Positions 1-6,522 of a DNA stretch of 10,617 nt are shown one piece after another; positions within the stretch are counted from its first letter, which is position 1, and the number at the start of each line of letters is the position of its first letter. Source of the stretch: Spirochaetaceae bacterium (GTDB lineage Bacteria; Spirochaetota; Spirochaetia; DSM-27196; SLST01); contig SKVA01000433.1 of the NCBI GenBank assembly GCA_007129695.1, forward strand, positions 1 to 10,617, written 5' to 3'. Position numbers and translations under genes: made by a program. The notes under the pieces are model-generated. The model saw only the letters and a program-made list of their open reading frames with translations, made no database searches and had not been told where the DNA came from.

Positions 1-1
1 G

Positions 2-796
2 ATCAACCAGATCGATCTCTTGACCCGCGAAGAGGAAGACTACCACTCACGTCGCGCGCGTGAAGGGGACGAGGAAGCGAAGGCGTCTCTCGCTCGCGCA
101 AATCTGCGCTTTGTCGTCAACGTCGCTAAGCGCTACCGAAATCAGGGACTCCCGCTGTCCGACCTGATCAGCGAAGGAAACATTGGTCTGATCAACGCGA
201 TCGACCGGTTCGACCCTGATAAGGGGTACCACTTCATCTCGTACGCTGTCTGGTGGATTCGTCAGGCGATCACGAAGGCGATCTACGAGAAGGCCCGGAT
301 GATCCGGCTGCCCCAGAATCGAATCTTTGAGCTGAGCCGTATCGAAAAGACGCGGACGCAGCTGCAGTCCGACCGCGGGCGCGACCCGGGCGTCGATGAC
401 GTCGCGAAGGCGCTCGATATGGACGGCACGCACGTTGCGAGCATGCTCAACATCGCACGCGACCACATCTCGCTCGAAACGCCGATCAGCAAGGACAAGG
501 ATCCGTCGCTGCTCGGAGACTTCGTCGAAGACACGGTCCGCGACACTCCCGAAGAGGAGACGATGGACAGCGCGCTTCGCGATGAGATCAACATCGTGCT
601 GGAAACGCTCTCCGACCGCGAGGCGACGATCATCCAGTACCGCTTCGGTCTGAACGGAAAGCAGCCGCTGTCGCTCCAGGAGCTCGGTAACCGCTTCAGC
701 CTCACGAAGGAGCGCATCCGTCAGATCGAGCAGCGCGCGCTTCGAAAGCTCCGCGACCCGGAGCGCAGCGAACGGCTCCAGTCGTACATCGCGTAG
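2..796 (+). CDS. Sigma-70 family RNA polymerase sigma factor (RpoD/SigA type), 5' partial
   Basis: Directs RNA polymerase to promoters. The open frame enters from the window edge: the codons before the TTG at 20 read INQIDL and run straight into LLTREEE, the usual end of region 1.2, so the TTG is internal and the true start lies upstream. Visible are region 2 (NLRFVVNVAKRYRNQGL, then GNIGL and the core ISYAVWWIRQAI with the 2.4 promoter-reading helix), region 3 (ISLETPI...LGDFVEDT) and region 4 with the helix-turn-helix LTKERIRQIEQRALRKLR. Region 2 follows region 1.2 closely, with no large non-conserved insert. The C-terminus (PERSERLQSYIA) and region 2 wording resemble spirochaete sigma factors from memory. 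It may be the principal sigma or a close group-2 paralogue; the missing N-terminus would decide. No convincing terminator follows; the htrA-like gene starts 126 bases on. Confidence 0.93.
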   Translation: MNQIDLLTREEEDYHSRRAREGDEEAKASLARANLRFVVNVAKRYRNQGLPLSDLISEGNIGLINAIDRFDPDKGYHFISYAVWWIRQAITKAIYEKARMIRLPQNRIFELSRIEKTRTQLQSDRGRDPGVDDVAKALDMDGTHVASMLNIARDHISLETPISKDKDPSLLGDFVEDTVRDTPEEETMDSALRDEINIVLETLSDREATIIQYRFGLNGKQPLSLQELGNRFSLTKERIRQIEQRALRKLRDPERSERLQSYIA

Positions 797-909
797 GAAC
801 CTGCCACCGGATCGTGATCCACGTCGCGCCACCGCGCGCGGCGCAGGATCCGATACCTGTCCCACATTCATCGCTGAAAAGATCATCGTCGCGGCGGCCC
901 GAATCGCAG

Positions 910-931
910 TACTCTTAGAGATATGAGAGTA
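910..931 (+). promoter_or_regulatory. Small hairpin enclosing the htrA start codon
   Basis: TACTCT (910-915) is complementary to AGAGTA (926-931). The 10-base loop between them holds the only Shine-Dalgarno-like bases (TAGAG) and the ATG. A 6-bp, A/U-rich stem at a translation start could tune initiation, but it may also be chance. The sequence shows only the complementarity. Confidence 0.25.
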
Positions 932-2407
932 CGATTGAACGGCATCACCCGCGGCATTCTTGCATCTATCGGTATAGTCGCGCTGTCGATCGCCGGAGGA
1001 TTCCTTGGCGGACGTCTGTCGCGTGCCGACTCTCAGGCCACCGGCGTGCAGTTCGCAATCCGCGAACCGGCGGCCGAGGTCCGCGTCGCGATGCCGTCCG
1101 GTTCCGATGTCGAAGTATCCCGTGCGTTTCAGCAGCAGTTCCGATCGGTTGCCGACGCAACGCTTCCGGTGGTCGTGCAGGTCAACGTGATCAGCCGTGG
1201 TGGGCGTTCGACCCAGCCGAGCCTGTTCGACTTCTTCGGAACTCCGCGCGACACACCGCAGGAGGGAATGGGTTCGGGCGTGATCGTCGCGCGCGACGCG
1301 TCCACGGTTTACGTGGTCACCAACGAGCACGTGACCGGCCAGTCGTCGCAGATCGAGGTCGTCCTCCATGATGGACGCACGTACCCGGCGACGATAGTGG
1401 GAACAGACGGGCTGATGGATATCGCGTTGCTATCGTTCGAGACGAACGAGGAGGTCCCGATCGCCCCGCTCGGTAGCTCCGACACGCTGCGCACCGGAGA
1501 CTGGGTCTTCGCGGTCGGTAACCCGCTCGGCTTCCGATCGAGCGTGACCGCCGGCATCGTCAGCGCGACCGCGCGTCCGGCTCAGGCGGGAACGCAGATG
1601 AGCGGGGTCACCGACTACATCCAGACCGACGCCGCGATAAACCGCGGAAACTCGGGCGGGCCGCTTGTGAACCTGGACGGCGAAGTCGTCGGCATCAACA
1701 CGTGGATCGCATCGCAGACCGGCGGCAGCATCGGACTCGGCTTCGCGATACCGGTCAACAACGTGCGCCGCGCGATCAATGATTTCATCGAGACCGGGGA
1801 GGTCGCGTACTCGTGGCTGGGCGTCCGGCTTGGAACCGTGACCGACGGAATCGGGGCCGAGCTGCGGGTGCCCGGCCGCAGCGGGGCGCTCGTGCTCGGC
1901 ACCTTCGAAGACTCACCGGCGGAACAGTGGGGGATCCTGCCGGGAGACGTGATCACGCGGGTCGGAGAGACCCGCATATCGGACAGCGGCGCGCTGATAC
2001 GCACGATCGCGTCGCTGCAGCCCGGGACTCGGCTCCCGTTCGAGGTGGTCCGTAACGGCGCGGGCATTTCGGTCGAAGTCGAAACAGGAAGACGGAGCGT
2101 CCAGAGCGGCACCGCCGAACGGGTCTGGCCGGGTGTTTCGGTCGCAACGATCGACGACGCGACCCGATCGCAGCTGTCGCTCGCTCGCACGATCCGGGGC
2201 GTCCTGGTGTCGGACGTGGAGGCGCGAAGTCCGGCGGCGCAGGCGGGCCTGCGCGCGACCGACGCTATCATCTCCATCAACGGGTCGCGGATCGACTCGA
2301 TCTCCGACTTCTACCGCGCGCTCAACGACGAACGCGACGACGTCATCCAGTTCCGGCTCATCAGAAACGGCCGGCAACTCGTGCTCGAGATAGCGCGCCC
2401 GGGCTGA
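923..2407 (+). CDS. htrA: HtrA/DegP-type serine protease with two PDZ domains
   Basis: Envelope quality-control protease that degrades or refolds damaged proteins outside the cytoplasm. The 494-residue protein starts with a short basic stretch and one hydrophobic segment (about residues 10-30, ILASIGIVALSIAGG), either an uncleaved anchor or a signal peptide. The trypsin-like domain covers roughly 75-290 with the complete triad: His136 (TNEHVTG), Asp166 (GLMDIALL) and Ser244 (GNSGGPL). PDZ1 covers about 297-390 (ending near RSGALVLGTFEDSPAEQWGI and GDVI) and PDZ2 about 402-490 (GVLVSDVEARSPAAQAGL). Length and layout match DegP/DegQ/MucD proteins. The usual Asn before the catalytic His is Glu135 here. 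The ATG has only a weak AGAG-like ribosome site, and a small hairpin surrounds it. No recognisable promoter was found in the 126 bases upstream, so transcription from the sigma gene is possible. It ends 3 bases from the convergent fabF. Confidence 0.95.
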   Translation: MRVRLNGITRGILASIGIVALSIAGGFLGGRLSRADSQATGVQFAIREPAAEVRVAMPSGSDVEVSRAFQQQFRSVADATLPVVVQVNVISRGGRSTQPSLFDFFGTPRDTPQEGMGSGVIVARDASTVYVVTNEHVTGQSSQIEVVLHDGRTYPATIVGTDGLMDIALLSFETNEEVPIAPLGSSDTLRTGDWVFAVGNPLGFRSSVTAGIVSATARPAQAGTQMSGVTDYIQTDAAINRGNSGGPLVNLDGEVVGINTWIASQTGGSIGLGFAIPVNNVRRAINDFIETGEVAYSWLGVRLGTVTDGIGAELRVPGRSGALVLGTFEDSPAEQWGILPGDVITRVGETRISDSGALIRTIASLQPGTRLPFEVVRNGAGISVEVETGRRSVQSGTAERVWPGVSVATIDDATRSQLSLARTIRGVLVSDVEARSPAAQAGLRATDAIISINGSRIDSISDFYRALNDERDDVIQFRLIRNGRQLVLEIARPG

Positions 2408-2430
2408 CCGCTACTCGCGCCGGTCGGCCC
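2401..2430. terminator. Hairpin spanning the convergent htrA and fabF stop codons
   Basis: GGGCTGACCG (2401-2410) pairs with CGGTCGGCCC (2421-2430) over 10 positions, nine Watson-Crick and one G-U in the plus-strand transcript, with a 10-base loop. In the minus-strand transcript the same position becomes an A-C mismatch. The stem includes the htrA stop (2405-2407) and the loop holds the fabF stop (2411-2413). There is no T-tract on either side, so it is not a textbook intrinsic terminator. It could still stop or protect both converging transcripts. Confidence 0.4.
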
Positions 2431-3670
2431 ACGGCCTGAACGCCAGGCACGCGCTGTGCCCACCGAACCCGAAGGAGTTTGACAGCGCCGCAACGGTTCC
2501 GACGTTGCGCGCGTCGTTCGGAATGCAGTCTATGTCGCAGTCGGGATCGGGCTGACGGTAGTTGATCGTTGGCGGTGCTATCCCCGTCGCGACCGTCTTC
2601 GCCGCGAGCACCGCCTCCAGAGCGCCGGCCGCTCCGCCAAGGTGCCCGGTCATCGACTTCGTCGAACTGACCGGAACCGGGGTGCGACGGTCGGCGAACA
2701 CGGTCCGGATCGCAAACGCCTCCATCTTGTCGTTCAGCTGCGTCGAAGTACCGTGCGCGTTGATGTACCCGATTTCATCGATCGTGAGCCCTGCGTCGGC
2801 GATCGCCGTCGTCATCGCGCGGATCGCGCCCCTGGCATCGGGGGCGGGCGCGGTAATGTGGTAGCTGTCGGCGACCGAGCCGTAGCCGGCGAGCTCGCAG
2901 ATAATGTTCGCGCCTCGGGCAACCGCGAACTCCTCGCTTTCCAGGATGAGCACCGCTGCCCCTTCGGAAAGCACAAAGCCGCTGCGAGTCGCATCGAACG
3001 GTCGTGACGCACGCTCGGGCTCGTCGAACGAATCCTGGCACAATGCGCGCGCCTGCTCAAAGCCGGCGACAGCGATCGGCACGACCGCGGCGTCGACGCC
3101 TCCGGCGATGACGGCCTTCGCCCGGCCGCTACGAATGAGGTCGAGCGATATTCCGATCGAGTCGGTCGACGATGCGCACGCCGATGCGACCGAAAAGCAC
3201 GGGCCCTGGCTGCCGAACCGGATCGATACCACCCCGGCTGCTGCGTTGGACATCAGCATCGGGATCGTGAACGGGCTCACGCGTCGCGCGCCACCGTCGC
3301 GCAGCACCTGGGCCTGATCGACGAGCGTAGTCACACCACCGACACCGGTTGCGATGATCGTTGCGACGTCCCACGAGTTCGACGGATCGATCGTCAGCTT
3401 CGCGTCGGCGATCGCCTCCGCCGCTGCGGCAAGCGTCAGGTGGCAGAACCGGTCGAGCCGACGGACCTCCTTGATGTCCATGAAAAGCGCCGGATCGAAG
3501 GCCTTCACCTCGCCGGCGATCCTGGTCTTGATGCCGAACTCGTCGGGATCGAACGCGGCGATCGTTGCGATCCCGCTCCGTCCCTCGGTCGCGGCCGCCC
3601 AGCTCTCATCGACCGTCAGCCCGAGCGGGCACACCGTCCCGAGCCCCGTGACCACTACCTTTGTACGCAA
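2411..3670 (-). CDS. fabF: Beta-ketoacyl-ACP synthase II (KAS II)
   Basis: Condenses malonyl-ACP with acyl-ACP in the elongation cycle of type II fatty acid synthesis in the cytoplasm. Counted from the TTG at 3670 the protein has 419 residues, close to the usual 410-415, and starts MRTKVVVTGLG as FabF proteins do. The thiolase-fold active site is complete: Cys165 (VASACASSTDS), His306 (NAHGTSTQLND), Lys338 and His343 (STKSMTGHLGG), plus the C-terminal GFGGH loop at 401-405. The frame stays open to an ATG at 3721, which would add 17 low-complexity residues. I prefer the TTG because GGGGAGGAG stands 3 bases before it and the family N-terminus fits. It lies 71 bases after the DUF2264 stop on the same strand, with no clear promoter between, so read-through from the sugar operon is possible though the functions are unrelated. 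Other acyl-ACP condensing enzymes (FabB, polyketide KS) are less likely given the wording around the active sites. Confidence 0.94.
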   Translation of the reverse strand: MRTKVVVTGLGTVCPLGLTVDESWAAATEGRSGIATIAAFDPDEFGIKTRIAGEVKAFDPALFMDIKEVRRLDRFCHLTLAAAAEAIADAKLTIDPSNSWDVATIIATGVGGVTTLVDQAQVLRDGGARRVSPFTIPMLMSNAAAGVVSIRFGSQGPCFSVASACASSTDSIGISLDLIRSGRAKAVIAGGVDAAVVPIAVAGFEQARALCQDSFDEPERASRPFDATRSGFVLSEGAAVLILESEEFAVARGANIICELAGYGSVADSYHITAPAPDARGAIRAMTTAIADAGLTIDEIGYINAHGTSTQLNDKMEAFAIRTVFADRRTPVPVSSTKSMTGHLGGAAGALEAVLAAKTVATGIAPPTINYRQPDPDCDIDCIPNDARNVGTVAALSNSFGFGGHSACLAFRPWADRRE

Positions 3671-3673
3671 AGA

Positions 3674-3682
3674 CTCCTCCCC
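3674..3682 (-). promoter_or_regulatory. Ribosome binding site that decides the fabF start
   Basis: On the minus strand GGGGAGGAG is followed by TCT and then TTG. This strong Shine-Dalgarno sequence lies inside the longer reading frame that begins with ATG at 3721, and it supports TTG 3670 as the real start. Confidence 0.75.
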
Positions 3683-3741
3683 TTCCCCGAACGTCGCCGT
3701 CGAGCCCACTCTAGGCGACATCTGTCCATAGAATCATCGAT

Positions 3742-4905
3742 TCAGTCAAGTTTGCCGTCATCGCGCAGCGCGTGATCCGCCGGCGCGTCCTCAACGTGCT
3801 GCCAGATCCGCACCGACGTCCACGGCTGGTCGTCGTCGGCCCAGAACGGATCGGTCGGTGGCAACCCGAGCGGAAGCAGCACGCACGCGGCCAGATAGAG
3901 GCTGCCGGTCGTGATGTAGCTCTCCCCCAAGCCCGGCTGCGCGCCCGCGAGTCCGACCCGAAGAAAGCCGTCTTCGCGCCACGACTCCGAGGCCGAGAGC
4001 GTTCGCGCGATTGCAGCCGACAGCGCGCATCGAGCCTGCGCCGGGGGTAGCGATTCGGGAAGCATCCGCAGCAACGCCGCGTGCGCGAGCGTCTGGAACG
4101 CGCCGCAGCGGTACGCTATCGACCGTCCGATCACCGGCCAGCTTCCGTCGGGCGCGATCATCCGCTCCTGGATCTCCGCCGCGCGTGTGAACCGCGCGCG
4201 CTGTCGTGTCGACATCGCGTCCCAGCCGGGATCGGAACCCGCCACCGCTGTCATGATGTCGGTCAGCATCGGGTGGATCACGTAAGCGTTGTAGTAGTCG
4301 GCGTGGAACCGCGGTCCGTCGGCGTAGCAGCCGTCGCCCAGGTACCAGCTCTCGTGCTGACGGAGCGCATAGTCGATGCGCATCGGATCAGGGTCCGCGC
4401 CGGTGACGGAGAGGAACGCCTCGGTCATCGCGCTGAACAGCAGCCAGTTGTTGAAGTAGGGCTTACGGTCACGGAGCGCTCGAAACCCGGCGTGGATGCG
4501 TTCCCTGACCACCGCGGGCAACGGATCCCAGAGCGCAGATCGTCCGCGCATCAACCCATGCGCAAGGAACGCCGCGTCGACGAGCGTCTGCTGTTCGGGG
4601 CCCTCGAATCCGAGGTACGCGGGATCGGCGGGGTCGCTCTGACCGACGAGTGCGGTGCGAGCCATGTCGGCGAGCTCGTCGCGCGCACGCGCCTCACCGT
4701 CGTCGATTCCATCGGCAACCATCCACGGGCCGATTCCGGCGAGCGTTCGACCCATCGCTTCGAGCGACGCGGTCGCGAGCCTTCCGGGGTGAGCGTCGGG
4801 ATGATGCTCGAGGCAGAGCGCCTCCTTCAGTCGGCCCTCGCTCGCGGCGCTGAGCACCGGACGCGCGAGCCGGTCGGCGATTGCCACCCATTCAGGACGT
4901 TTCAT
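3742..4905 (-). CDS. DUF2264 protein, GH154-type (predicted exo-beta-glucuronidase or related glycosidase)
   Basis: Predicted (alpha/alpha) barrel enzyme of the DUF2264 family. From memory CAZy lists this family as GH154, whose founding Bacteroides member removes terminal glucuronic acid. The 387 residues match the whole family core: MKRPEWVAIADRLARPVL at the start, LEAMGRTLAGIGPW, FNNWLLFSAMTEAFL, the highly characteristic WYLGDGCYADGPRFHADYYN and VIHPML, then SWPVIGRSIAYRCGAFQ, and TGSLYLA...LPLGLP..DPFW at the end. There is no signal peptide, so it should act in the cytoplasm on an imported oligosaccharide or glycoside. The frame is open further upstream to 5199, but those residues are unlike the family and overlap the isomerase; ATG 4905 aligns with the family start. 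No clear Shine-Dalgarno precedes it, and translation may be coupled to the isomerase ending 49 bases earlier. Family is sure; substrate is not. Confidence 0.9.
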   Translation of the reverse strand: MKRPEWVAIADRLARPVLSAASEGRLKEALCLEHHPDAHPGRLATASLEAMGRTLAGIGPWMVADGIDDGEARARDELADMARTALVGQSDPADPAYLGFEGPEQQTLVDAAFLAHGLMRGRSALWDPLPAVVRERIHAGFRALRDRKPYFNNWLLFSAMTEAFLSVTGADPDPMRIDYALRQHESWYLGDGCYADGPRFHADYYNAYVIHPMLTDIMTAVAGSDPGWDAMSTRQRARFTRAAEIQERMIAPDGSWPVIGRSIAYRCGAFQTLAHAALLRMLPESLPPAQARCALSAAIARTLSASESWREDGFLRVGLAGAQPGLGESYITTGSLYLAACVLLPLGLPPTDPFWADDDQPWTSVRIWQHVEDAPADHALRDDGKLD

Positions 4906-4927
4906 CAGCGTATAGTACCCGAAGAAG

Positions 4928-4953
4928 CGGGCGTCCCAAAGCCCGTCCGGACG
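4928..4953 (-). repeat. Overlapping inverted repeats in the leader of the DUF2264 gene
   Basis: The 49-base gap between the isomerase stop and the DUF2264 ATG holds a perfect 10-base palindrome CGTCCGGACG (4944-4953). Overlapping it is a hairpin with arms CGGGC/GCCCG (4928-4932 and 4941-4945) and an 8-base loop. These may affect translation or processing of the operon message, or may be chance in GC-rich DNA. Confidence 0.3.
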
Positions 4954-4954
4954 A

Positions 4955-5728
4955 TCAGGATCGGGCGACCGTTGCCAGCCACCGCGACAGCGTTCCAGCG
5001 TCCTCCATGAACTGGTCCGGGGAATCGTTGAGGACGAACTCAAGAAACGCGTACCGATCTCCGGGGACGCCGGCGGCGAAGGCAATGTACCTCGACCACG
5101 CATCGTGCCCCTCGCTGAGGCGATATCGCTGCGACGAATCGACCCAGTGAAAGACGTGCAGGTGAGACAACCACGGCGCGATCGACTCGAGTCCAGCAAC
5201 CGAGTAGTCGACCGGCTGACCGTTACGCGGTTGCCAGTAGCTGCGCACCGCCGGGTGGTCGATCTCCTCCATCAACGCGACGGCGCTGTCGTTCGTGTCG
5301 GTCAGCGTATTCGCGTGGTACTCGAACGCGATGCAGAGATCGCGCTGCTCGGCCGCGTCGGCGATGCTCCGCGCCTCATCTACCATCGCCGATCGCTCGG
5401 GATTGCCGACATCCGCCGACGCGCGGCTGCCCGCCCAGATCCGGACCGTCCCTGCGCCGAGCGCCTCAGCGCTGTCGAGGACCGCGTCGAAGGACAACCC
5501 TTCCTTCGCGCTCGACCCAAGCCGGTAGTACGAACCGTAGCTCGGCGTCGCAACGCCGTTGTCCTCACACCGGCGCCCGACCGCCTGTGCGACCGCAACG
5601 TCACCGTGTGGAACGTGTACGTCGCCGCCCCACTCGATCGCGGCAAGACCCGCGTCGACCACGAGGTCGATGATCCGGGTCGTCGGGAGGTGACGGAACG
5701 TGACGCTGACGACTCCCGCTCGAATCAC
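4955..5728 (-). CDS. Sugar isomerase/epimerase, xylose isomerase-like TIM barrel
   Basis: A 257-residue single-domain TIM-barrel protein of the AP-endonuclease-2/xylose isomerase-like superfamily, whose members isomerise or epimerise free, phosphorylated or keto sugars using a divalent metal. The strand-1 motif IEWGGDVHVPHGD (31-43) is typical. Candidate metal or catalytic residues are Glu136 (FEYHANT), His191 (HLHVFHW) and Glu230 (FLEFVLND). Where many relatives have an Asp ligand this one reads YWQP, giving Gln166. The start is GTG at 5728, overlapping the previous gene's TGA as GTGA, a sign of coupled translation; the open frame beyond it is a shadow of the SDR gene. The neighbouring dehydrogenases suggest that a keto sugar or uronate is the substrate. 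Hydroxypyruvate isomerase or inosose-handling relatives are alternatives; the exact reaction cannot be read from sequence. Confidence 0.85.
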   Translation of the reverse strand: MIRAGVVSVTFRHLPTTRIIDLVVDAGLAAIEWGGDVHVPHGDVAVAQAVGRRCEDNGVATPSYGSYYRLGSSAKEGLSFDAVLDSAEALGAGTVRIWAGSRASADVGNPERSAMVDEARSIADAAEQRDLCIAFEYHANTLTDTNDSAVALMEEIDHPAVRSYWQPRNGQPVDYSVAGLESIAPWLSHLHVFHWVDSSQRYRLSEGHDAWSRYIAFAAGVPGDRYAFLEFVLNDSPDQFMEDAGTLSRWLATVARS

Positions 5729-6513
5729 GCGAGCCCTTCGTACGCCTTGGCCGGGATCTGGGTCGCGAGCTTTCCGCCGCTGACGTCGACGAGCGTTCCC
5801 GTGATGTACGACGCCTGGTCGGACGCCAGGAAGCAGATCAGATGCGCGACGTCCTCGGCGGTCTGCCAGCGGCGGATGCTCAGCAGGTCGAGCAGGCGAT
5901 TCTGTTCGGCGTCGTCGAGCTTGTCGAAGTTGTTCATCCCGGTCGGGACCATCCCCGGAGCGTAGCAGTTTACGGTGATCCCGAAGGGGCCGAGCTCGCC
6001 GGCCATCACGCGGGTCAGCGACACTACCGCACCCTTGGACGCGGCGTACGCAGCGGTGTTGCACGACGGTATGATCGCCGCGAAGCTTGCCGCGTTGATG
6101 ATCCGGCCCGACTTCTGCTTCTTCATCACCGGGATGACCGCCTGACTCACCAGGAAGGTCCCCTTCGCGTTGACCGCGAAGTTGAGATCCCACTTCTGTT
6201 CGGACAGCGTCTCGACCGATCCGGCGGAGAAGACCCCGGCGTTGTTCACGACGATGTCGATCCTGCCGAACGTTCCCACCACCTGTTCGACGGCTGCCGC
6301 AACGCTCGCGCTGTCAGACACGTCGCAACGAACCTGCAGACCCTCGTGCCCTTCGGTGGCGAAGACACGACCGAGTTCGTCGAGCGCCGGCTGCGACAGA
6401 TCGAACGCGACGGTCTTCACGCCTTCGCGCGCCAGAGTCAGCGCAATCTCACGGCCGATTCCTGCCCCTGCGCCGGTGACGATCGCGACCCTTCCTGAAA
6501 GATCGATTACCAT
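5725..6513 (-). CDS. SDR-family NAD(P)-dependent sugar or sugar-acid dehydrogenase
   Basis: Classical short-chain dehydrogenase/reductase, 262 residues, cytoplasmic, transferring hydride between NAD(P) and a secondary alcohol or ketone. The Rossmann signature is TGAGAGIG (13-20), Asp38 after strand 2 (AFDLS) favours NAD over NADP, NNAG sits at 90-93, and the catalytic tetrad is Asn115, Ser143, Tyr156 and Lys160 (YAASK). The C-terminal GTLVDVSGGK is the usual family ending. ATG 6513 follows TAAGGAG, which fuses the previous gene's stop with a good Shine-Dalgarno sequence, 9 bases from that gene. It overlaps the isomerase by 4 bases. Close families include gluconate 5-dehydrogenase and glucose 1-dehydrogenase types. 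The substrate is not evident; the operon argues for a keto sugar or sugar acid rather than a lipid (FabG) role. Confidence 0.9.
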   Translation of the reverse strand: MVIDLSGRVAIVTGAGAGIGREIALTLAREGVKTVAFDLSQPALDELGRVFATEGHEGLQVRCDVSDSASVAAAVEQVVGTFGRIDIVVNNAGVFSAGSVETLSEQKWDLNFAVNAKGTFLVSQAVIPVMKKQKSGRIINAASFAAIIPSCNTAAYAASKGAVVSLTRVMAGELGPFGITVNCYAPGMVPTGMNNFDKLDDAEQNRLLDLLSIRRWQTAEDVAHLICFLASDQASYITGTLVDVSGGKLATQIPAKAYEGLA

Positions 6514-6522
6514 ATCTACTCC

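Noticed and set aside
20..796. TTG at 20 as the start of the sigma factor
   Set aside because: The six codons upstream continue region 1.2 in frame to the window edge, so the gene is truncated rather than starting there.
796..830. GGAACC followed by CGTC, resembling an extracytoplasmic-function sigma promoter for htrA
   Set aside because: The spacing is about 20 bases instead of the usual 16-17, and it begins on the sigma gene's stop codon; most likely chance.
800..847. Short inverted repeats (GGATC-GT-GATCC; GCGCC/GGCGC) after the sigma factor
   Set aside because: Stems are only 5 bp with no T-tract, so I do not call a terminator.
47..1369. Long minus-strand open frame (440 codons) across the sigma factor and the start of htrA
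   Set aside because: It is antisense to two clear genes, crosses their intergenic gap, is rich in Arg, Asp and Val as GC-rich shadow frames are, and shows no recognisable domain.
3721..3749. TTGACT on the minus strand as a -35 box for fabF
   Set aside because: At 16-18 bases of spacing there is no acceptable -10 box, and the only TATGGA-like match is 13 bases away. The GAATC-ATC-GATTC repeat beside it (3731-3743) is too short to interpret.
4081..5010. Plus-strand open frame of 309 codons opposite DUF2264 and the isomerase
   Set aside because: It is antisense to two well-supported family members and has shadow-like composition without motifs.
4906..5199. N-terminal extension of the DUF2264 frame to 5199
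   Set aside because: It overlaps the isomerase in another frame and its Ser/Arg-rich residues do not match the family; ATG 4905 aligns with the family start.
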